Shown here: piece by piece, positions 24,300 through 30,832 of the stretch
Position numbering within the stretch: position 1 is the stretch's first letter
How the letters are laid out: every line of letters begins with the position of its first letter
Assembly (NCBI RefSeq): GCF_014194975.1
Contig: NZ_JACIAY010000003.1
Location: forward strand, 310,001 to 374,000
Reading direction: 5' to 3'
From: Sphingomonas sp. BK580
Lineage (GTDB): Bacteria; Pseudomonadota; Alphaproteobacteria; Sphingomonadales; Sphingomonadaceae
Length of the DNA: 64,000 bases
Program-made: the position numbers and the translations under genes
The notes under the pieces: model-generated
The model's database searches: none
Told to the model about the DNA's origin: nothing
Seen by the model: the letters and a program-made list of their open reading frames with translations, nothing else

Positions 24300-24337
24300 G
24301 CCCGCCGAGGATGGCAGAAGTTTCACCCTCGGCGGGC
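24300..24337. terminator. Perfect hairpin between convergent genes
   Basis: GCCCGCCGAGG (24300-24310) pairs perfectly with CCTCGGCGGGC (24327-24337). It separates a rightward gene ending at 24272 from a leftward gene ending at 24432. There is no clear T-run on either side, so intrinsic termination is only a guess. Confidence 0.4.
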
Positions 24338-24431
24338 GGCTGGAGCACGGCGTTGGGGAGTTCACCGGGTCGGGGGATTATGCTCCAGTCTCAACCGCAT
24401 AACTTGCCGTGGGCCGCCCGGTTCCCCCGTG

Positions 24432-24740
24432 TCAGTCGGGCTCGTCGACGCTCATCCAGTAGGGCTTCTCGCCGGGCTTCGAGGGCGTCACCGGGTCACA
24501 GAGGACGACCACGCCGGCCGGGCTCGCTGTGTGGTACGAGCGGCCCTGCGGGTCGACGATGACGAGCATCTGGGCCCAGTCGTACGCATCCTCGACCAGG
24601 ATGGGCTGGGAGGCGCCTGGGAGCGCCACACGCACCAGCCGGCCCCCGTCGATCTCCCTTCGACACAGCATCGCGAGGTTCTGGCTCCAGGTGGCCTCGG
24701 AGGGCCCGGTGGGGCGGATGTGCTGCTGCGAGTAGTCCAT
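24432..24740 (-). CDS. Unknown 102-residue protein
   Basis: Begins MDYSQQHIRPTGPSEATWSQ and is predicted mostly beta (GRLVRVALPGASQPILVED, VDPQGRSYHTASPAGVVVL). No motif recognised. It is transcribed away from the rightward operon at 24924, and the 180 bases between them carry at least two operator-like palindromes, so both may be under repressor control. Confidence 0.6.
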   Translation of the reverse strand: MDYSQQHIRPTGPSEATWSQNLAMLCRREIDGGRLVRVALPGASQPILVEDAYDWAQMLVIVDPQGRSYHTASPAGVVVLCDPVTPSKPGEKPYWMSVDEPD

Positions 24741-24811
24741 GGGCCCTCAATACCCTGCGAGGGCCTTCGGGTCACGAGCTGGCGACATTTGCGACGAACC
24801 GAGTCGGGATA

Positions 24812-24883
24812 GTCCGCTACTGCGGAACGTTGGGGCTTGTGTACACGTTCTCCCGCATATACAGACTGTCCCACAACGCAGAC
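24812..24883. promoter_or_regulatory. Two or three operator-like palindromes in a divergent control region
   Basis: GTCCGCTACTGCGGAA (24812-24827) and GTCCCACAACGCAGAC (24868-24883) match the half-sites GTCCGC and GCGGAC/GCAGAC with four central bases. TCCCGCATATACAGAC (24851-24866) is a weaker copy with an ATAT centre that overlaps the -10 box of the rightward promoter. The spacing between sites is compatible with cooperative binding. Confidence 0.55.
24837..24863 (+). promoter_or_regulatory. Candidate sigma70 promoter of the rightward accessory operon
   Basis: TTGTGT (24837-24842) and TATACA (24858-24863) with a short 15-base spacer; shifting the -35 by one base (CTTGTG) gives 16. The -10 is overlapped by an operator-like site. 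The spacer is shorter than ideal, so the start is uncertain. Confidence 0.45.
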
Positions 24884-24923
24884 GGGTCCAGCGGGATCAC
24901 GGGCGCCTCGAAGGAGAAGCCCG

Positions 24924-25475
24924 ATGACCACGTACAGCGCCTCAATCGACCCCGCCCTCGCCCCATCGCCGAAGGATGGCCCGCGCGACTTCCTGTACGT
25001 CGGCGACGCTCACGAGTGGCTCGCAGAGCACGGCATGGACGCCCACCCGAGCGGGAAGACGCTGGGCCGCCGCATCTACCGGGGCAACGAGCTGTCCGGC
25101 TGGGCGGAAATCACGATTGCGAACGGTAAGGTGACCGTCGCTCCCATTGCTGATCCCTACGAGGCCGATCCTGAGCCCGGTCACACCATCACGTTCGACG
25201 ACGCCAAGCCCTGCCGCATCCAGGACGGCACCTCGCGGACCCACAGCGACCTCGGGGTCATCGTCTCGGCCGATACGGGCAAGACGTACCGCTTCTGGGC
25301 CTCGCCGTCTCACGAGCGCGTCACGACGGCATGGGTGCGCCGCGGCGTCCACTATGGCGTGGTGCTCCACGACGATCGCGGTCACCGGGTGCGTGACGGG
25401 GCCTGCGAGAACCTGAAGGCCGCTATCGAGCCGCTCTTCAAGGCGCGGGTGCGTGCCCTGGCGATGTCGCTGTGA
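24924..25475 (+). CDS. Unknown protein, first gene of the rightward accessory operon
   Basis: 183 residues starting with ATG behind AAGGAG. The sequence looks like two parts: an N-terminal alpha/beta region (DFLYVGDAHEWLAEHGMD, then GKTLGRRIYRGNELSGWAEITI) that could bind nucleic acid, and a C-terminal beta region (VIVSADTGKTYRFWASPSHERVTTAWVRRG, in parts). No family recognised. Its orientation against the lytic genes and the operators upstream suggest expression in the lysogen or early after induction. Role is unknown. Confidence 0.65.
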   Translation: MTTYSASIDPALAPSPKDGPRDFLYVGDAHEWLAEHGMDAHPSGKTLGRRIYRGNELSGWAEITIANGKVTVAPIADPYEADPEPGHTITFDDAKPCRIQDGTSRTHSDLGVIVSADTGKTYRFWASPSHERVTTAWVRRGVHYGVVLHDDRGHRVRDGACENLKAAIEPLFKARVRALAMSL

Positions 25476-25567
25476 TCGCCGACGTCCTCCACGCCAGCGT
25501 CCTCCTGGGCGCCCTCGCCGCGGCCTCATGGTCGCTCGCTGACTCCCTCTCGGAGCTGTTCGCATGA
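25472..25567 (+). CDS. 31-residue hydrophobic peptide
   Basis: GTG at 25472 lies in a GTGA overlap with the stop of the gene before, and its own stop overlaps the next ATG (ATGA). The product VIADVLHASVLLGALAAASW... is one hydrophobic helix with an acidic tail. The double overlap argues that it is a real, coupled gene, possibly a membrane peptide. Confidence 0.5.
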   Translation: MIADVLHASVLLGALAAASWSLADSLSELFA

Positions 25568-25740
25568 CGGCCCTCGCAGCCCCCTCGCCGGCCCCCAAGG
25601 CCCCGCAGTCGACCCGCTACCTCAAGACGTGCTGCGACGAGTGCGGCTGGACCGCTCGGGTCACCCGCAAGCACCTGGAGGGCCGCTCGCTGCGGTGCCC
25701 CGATGAGTATTGCGACGGGCGCCTGGAGCAGGTCCGATGA
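25564..25740 (+). CDS. Small zinc-ribbon protein
   Basis: 58 residues. Two cysteine pairs frame the protein: CCDECGW (about 23-29) and CPDEYC (about 46-51), typical of a zinc ribbon, separated by a basic helix (TARVTRKHLEGRSL). Start and stop overlap its neighbours by ATGA. Could be a DNA- or RNA-polymerase-binding factor; no family assigned. Confidence 0.65.
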   Translation: MTALAAPSPAPKAPQSTRYLKTCCDECGWTARVTRKHLEGRSLRCPDEYCDGRLEQVR

Positions 25741-25910
25741 CCTCGCGGCTCGTGCCTCCGGAGTGCCTCAAGGACTGGGCGCTCATCATTCGCTGCGTCC
25801 ATAGCACGGGCGAGGACCAGAAGGCCTGCATGGCCGAGCTGGAGAAGCGCGGCCTATGGCTCAACACGGACCAGAGGGCCCACGCAGGCCTCCCCGTCCC
25901 CGACCCGTGA
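25737..25910 (+). CDS. Small unknown protein ending the rightward operon
   Basis: 57 residues: MTSRLVPPECLKDWALIIRC, a helix-rich charged core and two extra cysteines (C10, C20). Its ATG overlaps the stop of the zinc-ribbon gene. No terminator was recognised after it. Confidence 0.55.
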   Translation: MTSRLVPPECLKDWALIIRCVHSTGEDQKACMAELEKRGLWLNTDQRAHAGLPVPDP

Positions 25911-26333
25911 CCCGGTGTGACGAAAAAGACTCGCTAGGTCAGCGTTAGGGGCTTGTTAACCGCGCGGACTCTAGCGACAAACCGCGGGCACCCGTAGGGC
26001 GCTCGCAGGGTGTGGAAACCCGGACTTCACATAGGCAGCTTGAGGCCCACAGGGCCCGCGCTGAAAGGGGATAGCGCTTGGCGGCGCGTCCAATCTGGCT
26101 TTCGAGCCGGGGGCGGCGTGTCATGTCCAGGGCTTTGCTTAAAAACCGTCGACCAGTCTGTGAAGCTGGTTTCCACCCCCCGGCGACAAGGCCCCGTCGC
26201 GCCATCGGGCCTCATCGGGTGTTGCACATTCGTCCCATCGGTCCCGACTGAGGATATTTCCTACATCGCGGAACGAAAGTAGAACACGGGGAACGGGTGA
26301 GTCGCGCTCGGATCGTGCAGGGAAAAGACGGTC
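25911..26333. other. Non-coding stretch with inverted repeats
   Basis: About 420 bases with no supported gene on either strand. TCGCTAG near 25931 is mirrored by CTAGCGA near 25973 across a 30-odd-base loop. Several purine-rich stretches occur near 26030-26120. A leftward open frame (25945-26205) has no ribosome binding site and an unlikely composition. I see no operator copies here. Confidence 0.4.
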
Positions 26334-26336
26334 GTG

Positions 26337-26510
26337 GTGGACAGTGATGCGTTGGGAGAGGTCGGTCGGGCGCTGCGCGTGGCGCTGGATGATGGATACG
26401 CGGAGGCCATGGGAGACGGCATGTTCGTGCTGTTCCAGGAGGTCGACGGCGAGGCGCAGAGCCTCGTTCTGAGCGAGGAGGACCTCAGGCGGATGCTGGG
26501 CATGTGCTAG
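26337..26510 (+). CDS. Small acidic beta-alpha protein
   Basis: 57 residues from GTG 26337 (a second GTG lies directly before it at 26334). The strongly acidic product has a strand-strand-helix pattern: GYAEAMGDGMFVLFQEVDGEAQSL then SEEDLRRMLGM. It shares that plan with the products of 23751-23924 and 28404-28598. The upstream GGGAAAAG may serve as a ribosome binding site. Function unknown. Confidence 0.55.
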   Translation: MDSDALGEVGRALRVALDDGYAEAMGDGMFVLFQEVDGEAQSLVLSEEDLRRMLGMC

Positions 26511-26588
26511 GACGAGACGGCAGGAAACAGAGAGGGCTCGGTAGGGGGATGACCTGCCGGGCCCTTTCTCTTGCCGGCGGGCCGCGAT

Positions 26589-26870
26589 ATGCTGACGGCC
26601 ATGACGCCAGCCCAGAGACACATCGCAGACGAGCGCCTCCAGGCCGCTATTGGTAGCTGGGTTGGCGGCATCTCCGCGGCCATCGCCTTCTTCGGTGCCT
26701 GGGTGTACTGCATGTACACGTATGGCTTCCTCCTCGGCTTCGGCTTCGGCTGGGTGCCGTCCGCCATCCTCGCGCTCTTTGCGTATGCGGTCGGCAGGAT
26801 CATGTGGCCGCTCATGCTCGTGCTCGTCGTCGGTTGCGCGTTCATCGCGTTCGGCGACGCAATCCGCTGA
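26589..26870 (+). CDS. Small membrane protein with two to three helices
   Basis: 93 residues. Hydrophobic segments about 24-46 (WVGGISAAIAFFGAWVYCMYT), 50-68 (FLLGFGFGWVPSAILALFA) and 72-90 (GRIMWPLMLVLVVGCAFIAFG). ATG at 26601 is an alternative start. Rightward, and converges on the early-operon terminator. Superinfection exclusion or holin-type functions are typical for such proteins, but nothing specific is visible. Confidence 0.6.
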   Translation: MLTAMTPAQRHIADERLQAAIGSWVGGISAAIAFFGAWVYCMYTYGFLLGFGFGWVPSAILALFAYAVGRIMWPLMLVLVVGCAFIAFGDAIR

Positions 26871-26889
26871 CGTGCGTACCTGACACTCG

Positions 26890-26926
26890 AAAAAAGACCC
26901 CCAGCTCCGCGAAGGAACTGAGGGTC
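26890..26926 (-). terminator. Intrinsic terminator ending the leftward early/middle operon
   Basis: Read leftward, GACCCTCAGTTCC pairs with GGAGCTGGGGGTC and is followed by TTTTTT. It lies just after the stop of 26934-27407 and keeps transcription of the replication module out of the rightward accessory genes. Confidence 0.85.
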
Positions 26927-26933
26927 GGTAGGG

Positions 26934-27407
26934 TCAGAAGGAGCGTTCGCCGCGCCAGATGTAGGGGACGTGACGGACGAGCAGGTCACGCAGGTCCTGG
27001 AGGGCCCGCGGGAAGCCGAAGCGCAGCGCGTCGCCCAGGAAGCCGAGAAGGAGCACGGGGCTCCCTAGGGTGAGTGCCCCGGCGAGCTTCAATCGGCGTG
27101 ACAGGAGCGGCCAGGAGGCCACCAGACGCGACTTCAGGCTCGGGCGGGCCTTGGGGACGAACAGGCGCCGCAGGCCCCGGAAGACGTCGTTGAGGGCATC
27201 GTCGAGGGCGTCGAGGTAGTTGTAGGCCCCGAGGCCCTCGTCGTACCAGCGCTCGCCCAGGAGCACGACGGCCCAGAGCGCGACCGAGGCGCCGAAGAGG
27301 CCCACGAGGAAGCCGAGGACCAGGAGGGTCGCCAGGAGCGGCGGCACGAAGATGACCGCGAGCACGGCCGCGAGGGCCGCGAGAATGAGCTTGCCGGTGA
27401 GGGACAT
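26934..27407 (-). CDS. Membrane protein, last gene of the replication-side operon
   Basis: 157 residues. Two tight hydrophobic segments at the N-terminus (about 6-28 and 30-50: LAALAAVLAVIFVPPLLATLLVLGFL, in parts), a soluble middle with aromatic residues (ERWYDEGLGAYNYLDALDDAL), and a third weaker hydrophobic part (LAGALTLGSPVLLLGFLG). No family recognised. Its stop is seven bases from the terminator hairpin. Confidence 0.65.
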   Translation of the reverse strand: MSLTGKLILAALAAVLAVIFVPPLLATLLVLGFLVGLFGASVALWAVVLLGERWYDEGLGAYNYLDALDDALNDVFRGLRRLFVPKARPSLKSRLVASWPLLSRRLKLAGALTLGSPVLLLGFLGDALRFGFPRALQDLRDLLVRHVPYIWRGERSF

Positions 27408-27710
27408 TCAGGGAGCTTTCTGTGCTTGGAAGCCGTCCACGACGGCCTGGGTGTAGGCGGCAAGGCGCCTCAGGTCTGGATGGGATCGCACCCACTGGCC
27501 CGTGTAGGCCTGGAAGTGCTTGCGGAAGAAGGCGTCGAGCTGGCGATGGCCCGTCGAGACCTTGAGGTCGACGAGCTGGGCCTCCTCGTCGAAGCGGTGG
27601 TCGCTGACGAGGGAGACGTCGAGGAACTCGTAGGCGTAGGCCCAGACGGCCAGCCGGATGCGGCGACGGCGCTCAACCTCGATCGGGGAGCCCCAGGCCG
27701 CCTCGATCAT
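27408..27710 (-). CDS. LigA-related-like small phage protein
   Basis: 100 residues. RLAVWAYAYEF...LVSDHRFDEEA, with SDxxFD at about residues 36-41, resembles the Ia segment of NAD-dependent DNA ligases (Y..D.P.ISDAEYD), a pattern seen in short phage proteins labelled LigA-related. The catalytic lysine domain is absent, so it cannot be a ligase by itself. Overlap with neighbours is typical for this operon. Confidence 0.5.
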   Translation of the reverse strand: MIEAAWGSPIEVERRRRIRLAVWAYAYEFLDVSLVSDHRFDEEAQLVDLKVSTGHRQLDAFFRKHFQAYTGQWVRSHPDLRRLAAYTQAVVDGFQAQKAP

Positions 27711-27907
27711 CGCTGGTCGGGACGTCCGGCCACGAAGGGCTCATAGGTCGTCACGGTGGTTTGCTTGACTAGCCCCGAGTTGGAGCAGGCGCGGCAGTCG
27801 GAGAAGATCACGTCGTACTCGCCCCGATGATAACTCGTGTACTCGTGGTGGGACTGGTGCCCAATGCCCTTACAGCTCGGGCATACGATCACGTCTATCC
27901 TGGTCAT
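27707..27907 (-). CDS. Small DnaJ-type zinc-finger protein
   Basis: 66 residues with CPSCKGIGH (about 9-17) and CRACSNSG (about 38-45): two CxxC pairs with the following glycines, as in the DnaJ cysteine-rich domain. The N-terminus is hydrophobic (MTRIDVIV). ATGA overlaps both neighbours. Confidence 0.65.
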   Translation of the reverse strand: MTRIDVIVCPSCKGIGHQSHHEYTSYHRGEYDVIFSDCRACSNSGLVKQTTVTTYEPFVAGRPDQR

Positions 27908-28404
27908 TGGATCGGAGCCTGGCCGGTCGAGCGGCGGGACTGCGGGAAGCCCTCCTCCTGCTCGATCTCCGTCTGGAGCATCGCGAGGGCCCGCCAGGCG
28001 AGCCGGGCCGTGTGGCGCACCCCGCGACCGTCGAGGCGCCCACGGTCGACCAGGTGGCGCATGATCTTGTTGGCGTGGTCGGTCGACTTGTCCCGCGCCC
28101 AGTGCATGGGTTGGCCGGGATTGTGCTGGTCGTTGCCGATCTTCGAGACCTTCGCGATCTCGGCGAGCGCGTTGGGAAAGTAGTCGAGCAGGCCGTCCGC
28201 CATCGGGTACTCGCCGCGCTTGGCGTCGTCGTCCGGAAGCGAGAGGACTGAAAGGTCGACCGCGGGCGGCTCTTCGCTCTTCTCGTTGCCGAGGTCGGCC
28301 AGCGGAACCCCGTCGAGCGCCGCGGCCGTGAGGGCGTTACGGCTCTTGGCGTAGCCGTCCAGGCCCTTGGAGCGCTGGTGAGACCAGTAGTTGTCGGAGA
28401 GCAT
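27904..28404 (-). CDS. dATP/dGTP diphosphohydrolase-like protein (DUF5664)
   Basis: 166 residues. The C-terminal two thirds match the phage DUF5664 pattern: YPMADGLLDYFPNALAEIA (about 66-84), IGNDQHNPGQPMHWARDKSTDH (read in parts, about 88-109) and a final helix TARLAWRALAMLQTEIE. In phages with modified adenine such proteins (MazZ-like) make dGMP from dGTP. Here no PurZ-like gene occurs in the window, so a simple nucleotide-pool role during replication is more likely. Overlaps both neighbours by ATGA/one base. Confidence 0.7.
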   Translation of the reverse strand: MLSDNYWSHQRSKGLDGYAKSRNALTAAALDGVPLADLGNEKSEEPPAVDLSVLSLPDDDAKRGEYPMADGLLDYFPNALAEIAKVSKIGNDQHNPGQPMHWARDKSTDHANKIMRHLVDRGRLDGRGVRHTARLAWRALAMLQTEIEQEEGFPQSRRSTGQAPIQ

Positions 28405-28598
28405 TAGCCCATTACCTTGATGAGATGTTTGATGAGGCGCTCGGCCTGCTCGGGGCCGATGACGTTGTTGTGGAACGTGCCGTCCTCGGCGAGCTGCGAA
28501 AGAGCGAAGATACCTTCGCCCATGTCGACGACGGTAAGGGTATCGAAGCCGTCCTCGTCGAACATCTCGACGGACTGGGTCGTGTTCAATTCGGGCAT
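28404..28598 (-). CDS. Small acidic beta-alpha protein
   Basis: 64 residues from ATG 28598 with GGAG upstream. VEMFDEDGFDTLTVVDMGEGIFALSQL, in parts, forms strands, and EQAERLIKHLIKVMG a terminal helix. Same plan as the products of 26337-26510 and 23751-23924. No function assigned. It is the first gene of its stretch, after a 310-base non-coding gap. Confidence 0.6.
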   Translation of the reverse strand: MPELNTTQSVEMFDEDGFDTLTVVDMGEGIFALSQLAEDGTFHNNVIGPEQAERLIKHLIKVMG

Positions 28599-28756
28599 AT
28601 CAGTGTCTCCAGGGCGCAAAGCGCAGTTCATCACTTCCGAAAGCAGCCATCATCGGCCGCCCGGACACTTCAAGTCTGGTCACGTGTTCAGGTCTAAGGC
28701 CGCGATTGCTAATGCGGCATGGCTTCGATTTACGGCGAGTCGCGGTACGGAGCAAT

Positions 28757-28845
28757 ACCGACGCCCGACACACCGCGAGGCCAAAGCACAACATATAGGG
28801 GTGTTTAGCCCCATACAGCGCCATAGCTGGTGCGTCGGTTTTTGT
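28757..28845 (+). ncRNA. Candidate structured RNA or transcription terminator
   Basis: ACCGACGC (28757-28764) pairs exactly with GCGTCGGT (28832-28839), which runs straight into TTTTT. Between them is a smaller hairpin (GGGG...CCCC near 28797-28812). A closing stem with a T-run and an inner stem is the outline of a small RNA with its own terminator. No promoter was found on this strand nearby. The whole 28599-28911 gap has no supported gene. Confidence 0.35.
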
Positions 28846-28911
28846 TCGAGGGCCGTTATCTGGGAGCGACTCGCCTCGCTTCGCCGAAGTCGTCGTACAG
28901 CTAGATGTCGG

Positions 28912-29118
28912 TCAGCTATGCAGGGCCCGCAGCTTCACGGCGTCCCGCTCGAACGCCTCGGCGTCCTCCAGGATGTTCTGGGCGGTGAGCGCGTAGAGGG
29001 TCTTGCGGCCCCCGTTCGGCCACGCGACGTCGAAGGGGCGCCCCGACTGGAGCACCCCCGTAGCAATCGAGCGCAGCTCCTGGGCCTGGGCGTCCAGGTG
29101 GTCGGCAGGCTGGGTCAT
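28912..29118 (-). CDS. Small unknown protein
   Basis: 68 residues from ATG 29118, overlapping the stop of the gene before. MTQPADHLDAQAQELRSI begins a helix; FDVAWPNGGRKTLYALTAQN is beta-like; a final charged helix follows. No family recognised. Confidence 0.6.
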   Translation of the reverse strand: MTQPADHLDAQAQELRSIATGVLQSGRPFDVAWPNGGRKTLYALTAQNILEDAEAFERDAVKLRALHS

Positions 29119-29321
29119 TCGGGAAGCCCCCCGGTCTCGACCCACTCGGCCCATGCGAAGTCCGAGAGGTTGCGGGTGAGGACGGCCGGGTGCTTGGGGC
29201 ACTCCGAGCGGAACGAAACGTCCCACGAGTTTGCGCCACAGCGGGCGCAGTCGGCGTCACCTCCGAAGATGTTGCCGGCAGCGATCCAGTCGTGGGGGTG
29301 CTTGGGGTGCGGTGCGGTCAT
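29115..29321 (-). CDS. Small protein with a short cysteine pair
   Basis: 68 residues. HDWIAAGNIFGGDADCARCGA contains CARC (about 25-28), with a third cysteine at SECPKH, so an incomplete zinc site is possible. The C-terminus is acidic. Linked to both neighbours by ATGA overlaps. Confidence 0.6.
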   Translation of the reverse strand: MTAPHPKHPHDWIAAGNIFGGDADCARCGANSWDVSFRSECPKHPAVLTRNLSDFAWAEWVETGGLPE

Positions 29322-29401
29322 TGTAAGCTCGGATTGAAGAGGAGGAGCGCGGCCAGCTCCAGCACCACGAAGAGCAGTACGTTGAGGAGGGCGTCGATCA
29401 T
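29318..29401 (-). CDS. 27-residue membrane peptide
   Basis: MIDALLNVLLFVVLELAALLLF is one hydrophobic helix. Its ATGA overlaps the exonuclease stop on one side and its TGA overlaps the next ATG on the other. Both overlaps argue for real, coupled translation. Role unknown. Confidence 0.55.
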   Translation of the reverse strand: MIDALLNVLLFVVLELAALLLFNPSLQ

Positions 29402-30186
29402 GCCTCGGGACTCCAGAGGATCGGGCGGCGGTGCGTGCCGTCCCAGTCGGTGTGGCGAAGGATGCGGGCGAGCCGGGCGTTGAGGAGCGCGAGGTCCTCG
29501 GGGGTCTCCACGCCGGCCTTGTCGAGCGCCTCGGGCTTCTTGCGGCATCCGGCGCGATAGGCCTCCAGGATGTTCTCCCAGGGGTCTCCGGCCTTCGCGA
29601 GGACCTTGGCGGCACTCACCGGGCCCATGCCGGGACATCCAAAGTAGCCGTCCGTCGTGTCGCCCATGAGGGTCTGGAGGCGCCAGAAGTGGTCGGCGCT
29701 CTCCGGCGTGGTCTCGACGAGCTTGTCCTGACGCCAGATTTCGGCGTTGGGCAGCGTCTGCATGTCCTTGTCTTCGGACACGATGACCCGGCGGGTCCCT
29801 GAGGGGCGCGTCGCCAGGATGCCGATGTAGTCGTCGCCCTCCAAGCAGGCCTCGGAGACGACGCGGTACTTGCCGGCGTCCCGCAGGCTGTCGATGACGG
29901 CCCAGTAGGCGGGAGGCTTCAGCGAGGCGCGGCCGGCCTTGTACTGGGGCCACACCTCCTTGCGGAAGTTGGCCTCGCCCGAGAAGACAAGGATGGCCTC
30001 GTCGGCGTAGAGCTTGGTGACGTAGCCCTCGACGGACTGCGTGAACTTGGCGAGCGCCTCGTCCTCGCTGGCGGACTGCGTGTGGACCTTCTGGCCCGCC
30101 TGGTTGGTCCAGACGTGGTCTCGGCGCACGACGCAGCAATCGCGGTACAGGACGAAGTCCGCGTCGATCAGGAGTTGGGTGGTCAT
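29398..30186 (-). CDS. 5'-3' exonuclease (T7 gp6 / FEN-like)
   Basis: 262 residues. The N-terminal LLIDADFVLYRDCC carries the first acidic metal ligand; ACLEGDDYIGILAT (about 113-126) and VIVSEDKDMQTLP (about 134-146) give the core acidic cluster; GDTTDGYFGCPGMGPVSAAKVL (in parts, about 174-195) is the helix-hairpin-helix that grips DNA. This order is that of FEN/5'-nuclease family enzymes used by T7-like phages to remove primers and recombine ends. It follows the DNA polymerase in the same transcription unit. Confidence 0.9.
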   Translation of the reverse strand: MTTQLLIDADFVLYRDCCVVRRDHVWTNQAGQKVHTQSASEDEALAKFTQSVEGYVTKLYADEAILVFSGEANFRKEVWPQYKAGRASLKPPAYWAVIDSLRDAGKYRVVSEACLEGDDYIGILATRPSGTRRVIVSEDKDMQTLPNAEIWRQDKLVETTPESADHFWRLQTLMGDTTDGYFGCPGMGPVSAAKVLAKAGDPWENILEAYRAGCRKKPEALDKAGVETPEDLALLNARLARILRHTDWDGTHRRPILWSPEA

Positions 30187-30201
30187 GTCGTGCCTACGGG
30201 T

Positions 30202-30351
30202 TCACCGCGGCGCGAAACGGCACCGGGGCGGTTGTGGGATGATGAAGGGAGGCATGGGGGTCGCGACCGGGATCGCGTGGAGCATGAGGCACGCAGCCAC
30301 CGCTCTATACAGATTGTGGCAGAGCGCCCGGATGGGCAAGTCGCTACTCAT
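30202..30351 (-). CDS. Small 49-residue protein
   Basis: ATG 30351 overlaps the stop of the gene before (ATGA). MSSDLPIRALCHNLYRAVAA then a hydrophobic, proline-rich C-terminus (IPVATPMPPFIIPQPPRC). Possible membrane or secreted peptide. The overlap is the main support. Confidence 0.45.
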   Translation of the reverse strand: MSSDLPIRALCHNLYRAVAACLMLHAIPVATPMPPFIIPQPPRCRFAPR

Positions 30352-30590
30352 CCGCCGTACTCGACCTCGACGCGGCCATGAAGCTGCGTGAGCGGGTAGA
30401 TGAACCGCTTGACGGTGCCGTCCGTGTGGGACTGCTTGATGCAGAGGCACCCGTCGCTCCACCAGAGCTGGAGGGTCGTGACGGTGAGGCCGCAGGGCCC
30501 CAGCCCGAGGGTGAACTCGGCCGGAAGGTGGCGCGTGCTGCCGCCTTCGGTGAGCCAGGAGGCGGGCACGCGAATACGGGTGATCCTCAC
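30348..30590 (-). CDS. Unknown 80-residue protein
   Basis: GTG start in a GTGA overlap with the upstream gene. Beta-rich: MRITRIRVPASWL, LQLWWSDGCLCIKQ, VKRFIYPLTQLHGRVEVEY. No family recognised. Confidence 0.6.
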   Translation of the reverse strand: MRITRIRVPASWLTEGGSTRHLPAEFTLGLGPCGLTVTTLQLWWSDGCLCIKQSHTDGTVKRFIYPLTQLHGRVEVEYGG

Positions 30591-30832
30591 CGCTTGCGCT
30601 CCACGATCTCGGTGGTGACGCGGGCGATCTCGGCCCAGCCCTTGGGCTCCTCGCGCTGCTGCTCGGCGAACGCTCGGGCGCACTCGGTCGGGTTGGTGCC
30701 CTCCAGGCGCTCGAAGGTCTTCCGGCCGCCCTGGTAGCGGACCTCGTAGGCGACCTTCGGGCCGCGGTTGTTACCGAGGAGCACTGGCGCCTCCTGGGCA
30801 AGGGTTGGAGTTGGCGGCACGTAGGCGGTCAC
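30587..30832 (-). CDS. Unknown 81-residue protein overlapping the spanin gene
   Basis: Starts inside the last 62 bases of the outer-spanin-like gene in another frame. KVAYEVRYQGGRKTFERLEG is beta; ECARAFAEQQREEPKGWAEI is helical. Highly charged. The long overlap resembles other phage cassettes in which lysis genes are nested. Confidence 0.55.
   Translation of the reverse strand: MTAYVPPTPTLAQEAPVLLGNNRGPKVAYEVRYQGGRKTFERLEGTNPTECARAFAEQQREEPKGWAEIARVTTEIVERKR

Noticed and set aside
25945..26205. 86-residue leftward frame in the gap after the rightward operon
   Set aside because: No ribosome binding site, many Arg/Ser/Cys, no partner genes.
27408..27710. Complete DNA ligase
   Set aside because: Only the SDxxFD segment is present; no KxDG adenylation motif is found in the protein or nearby.
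28600..28824. 74-residue leftward frame covering part of the gap before 28598
   Set aside because: Overlaps the ncRNA-like structure and has a composition typical of chance frames.
30240..30391. Rightward frame beginning MKGGMGVATG
   Set aside because: Opposite a better-supported coupled leftward gene (30202-30351); no operon partner.
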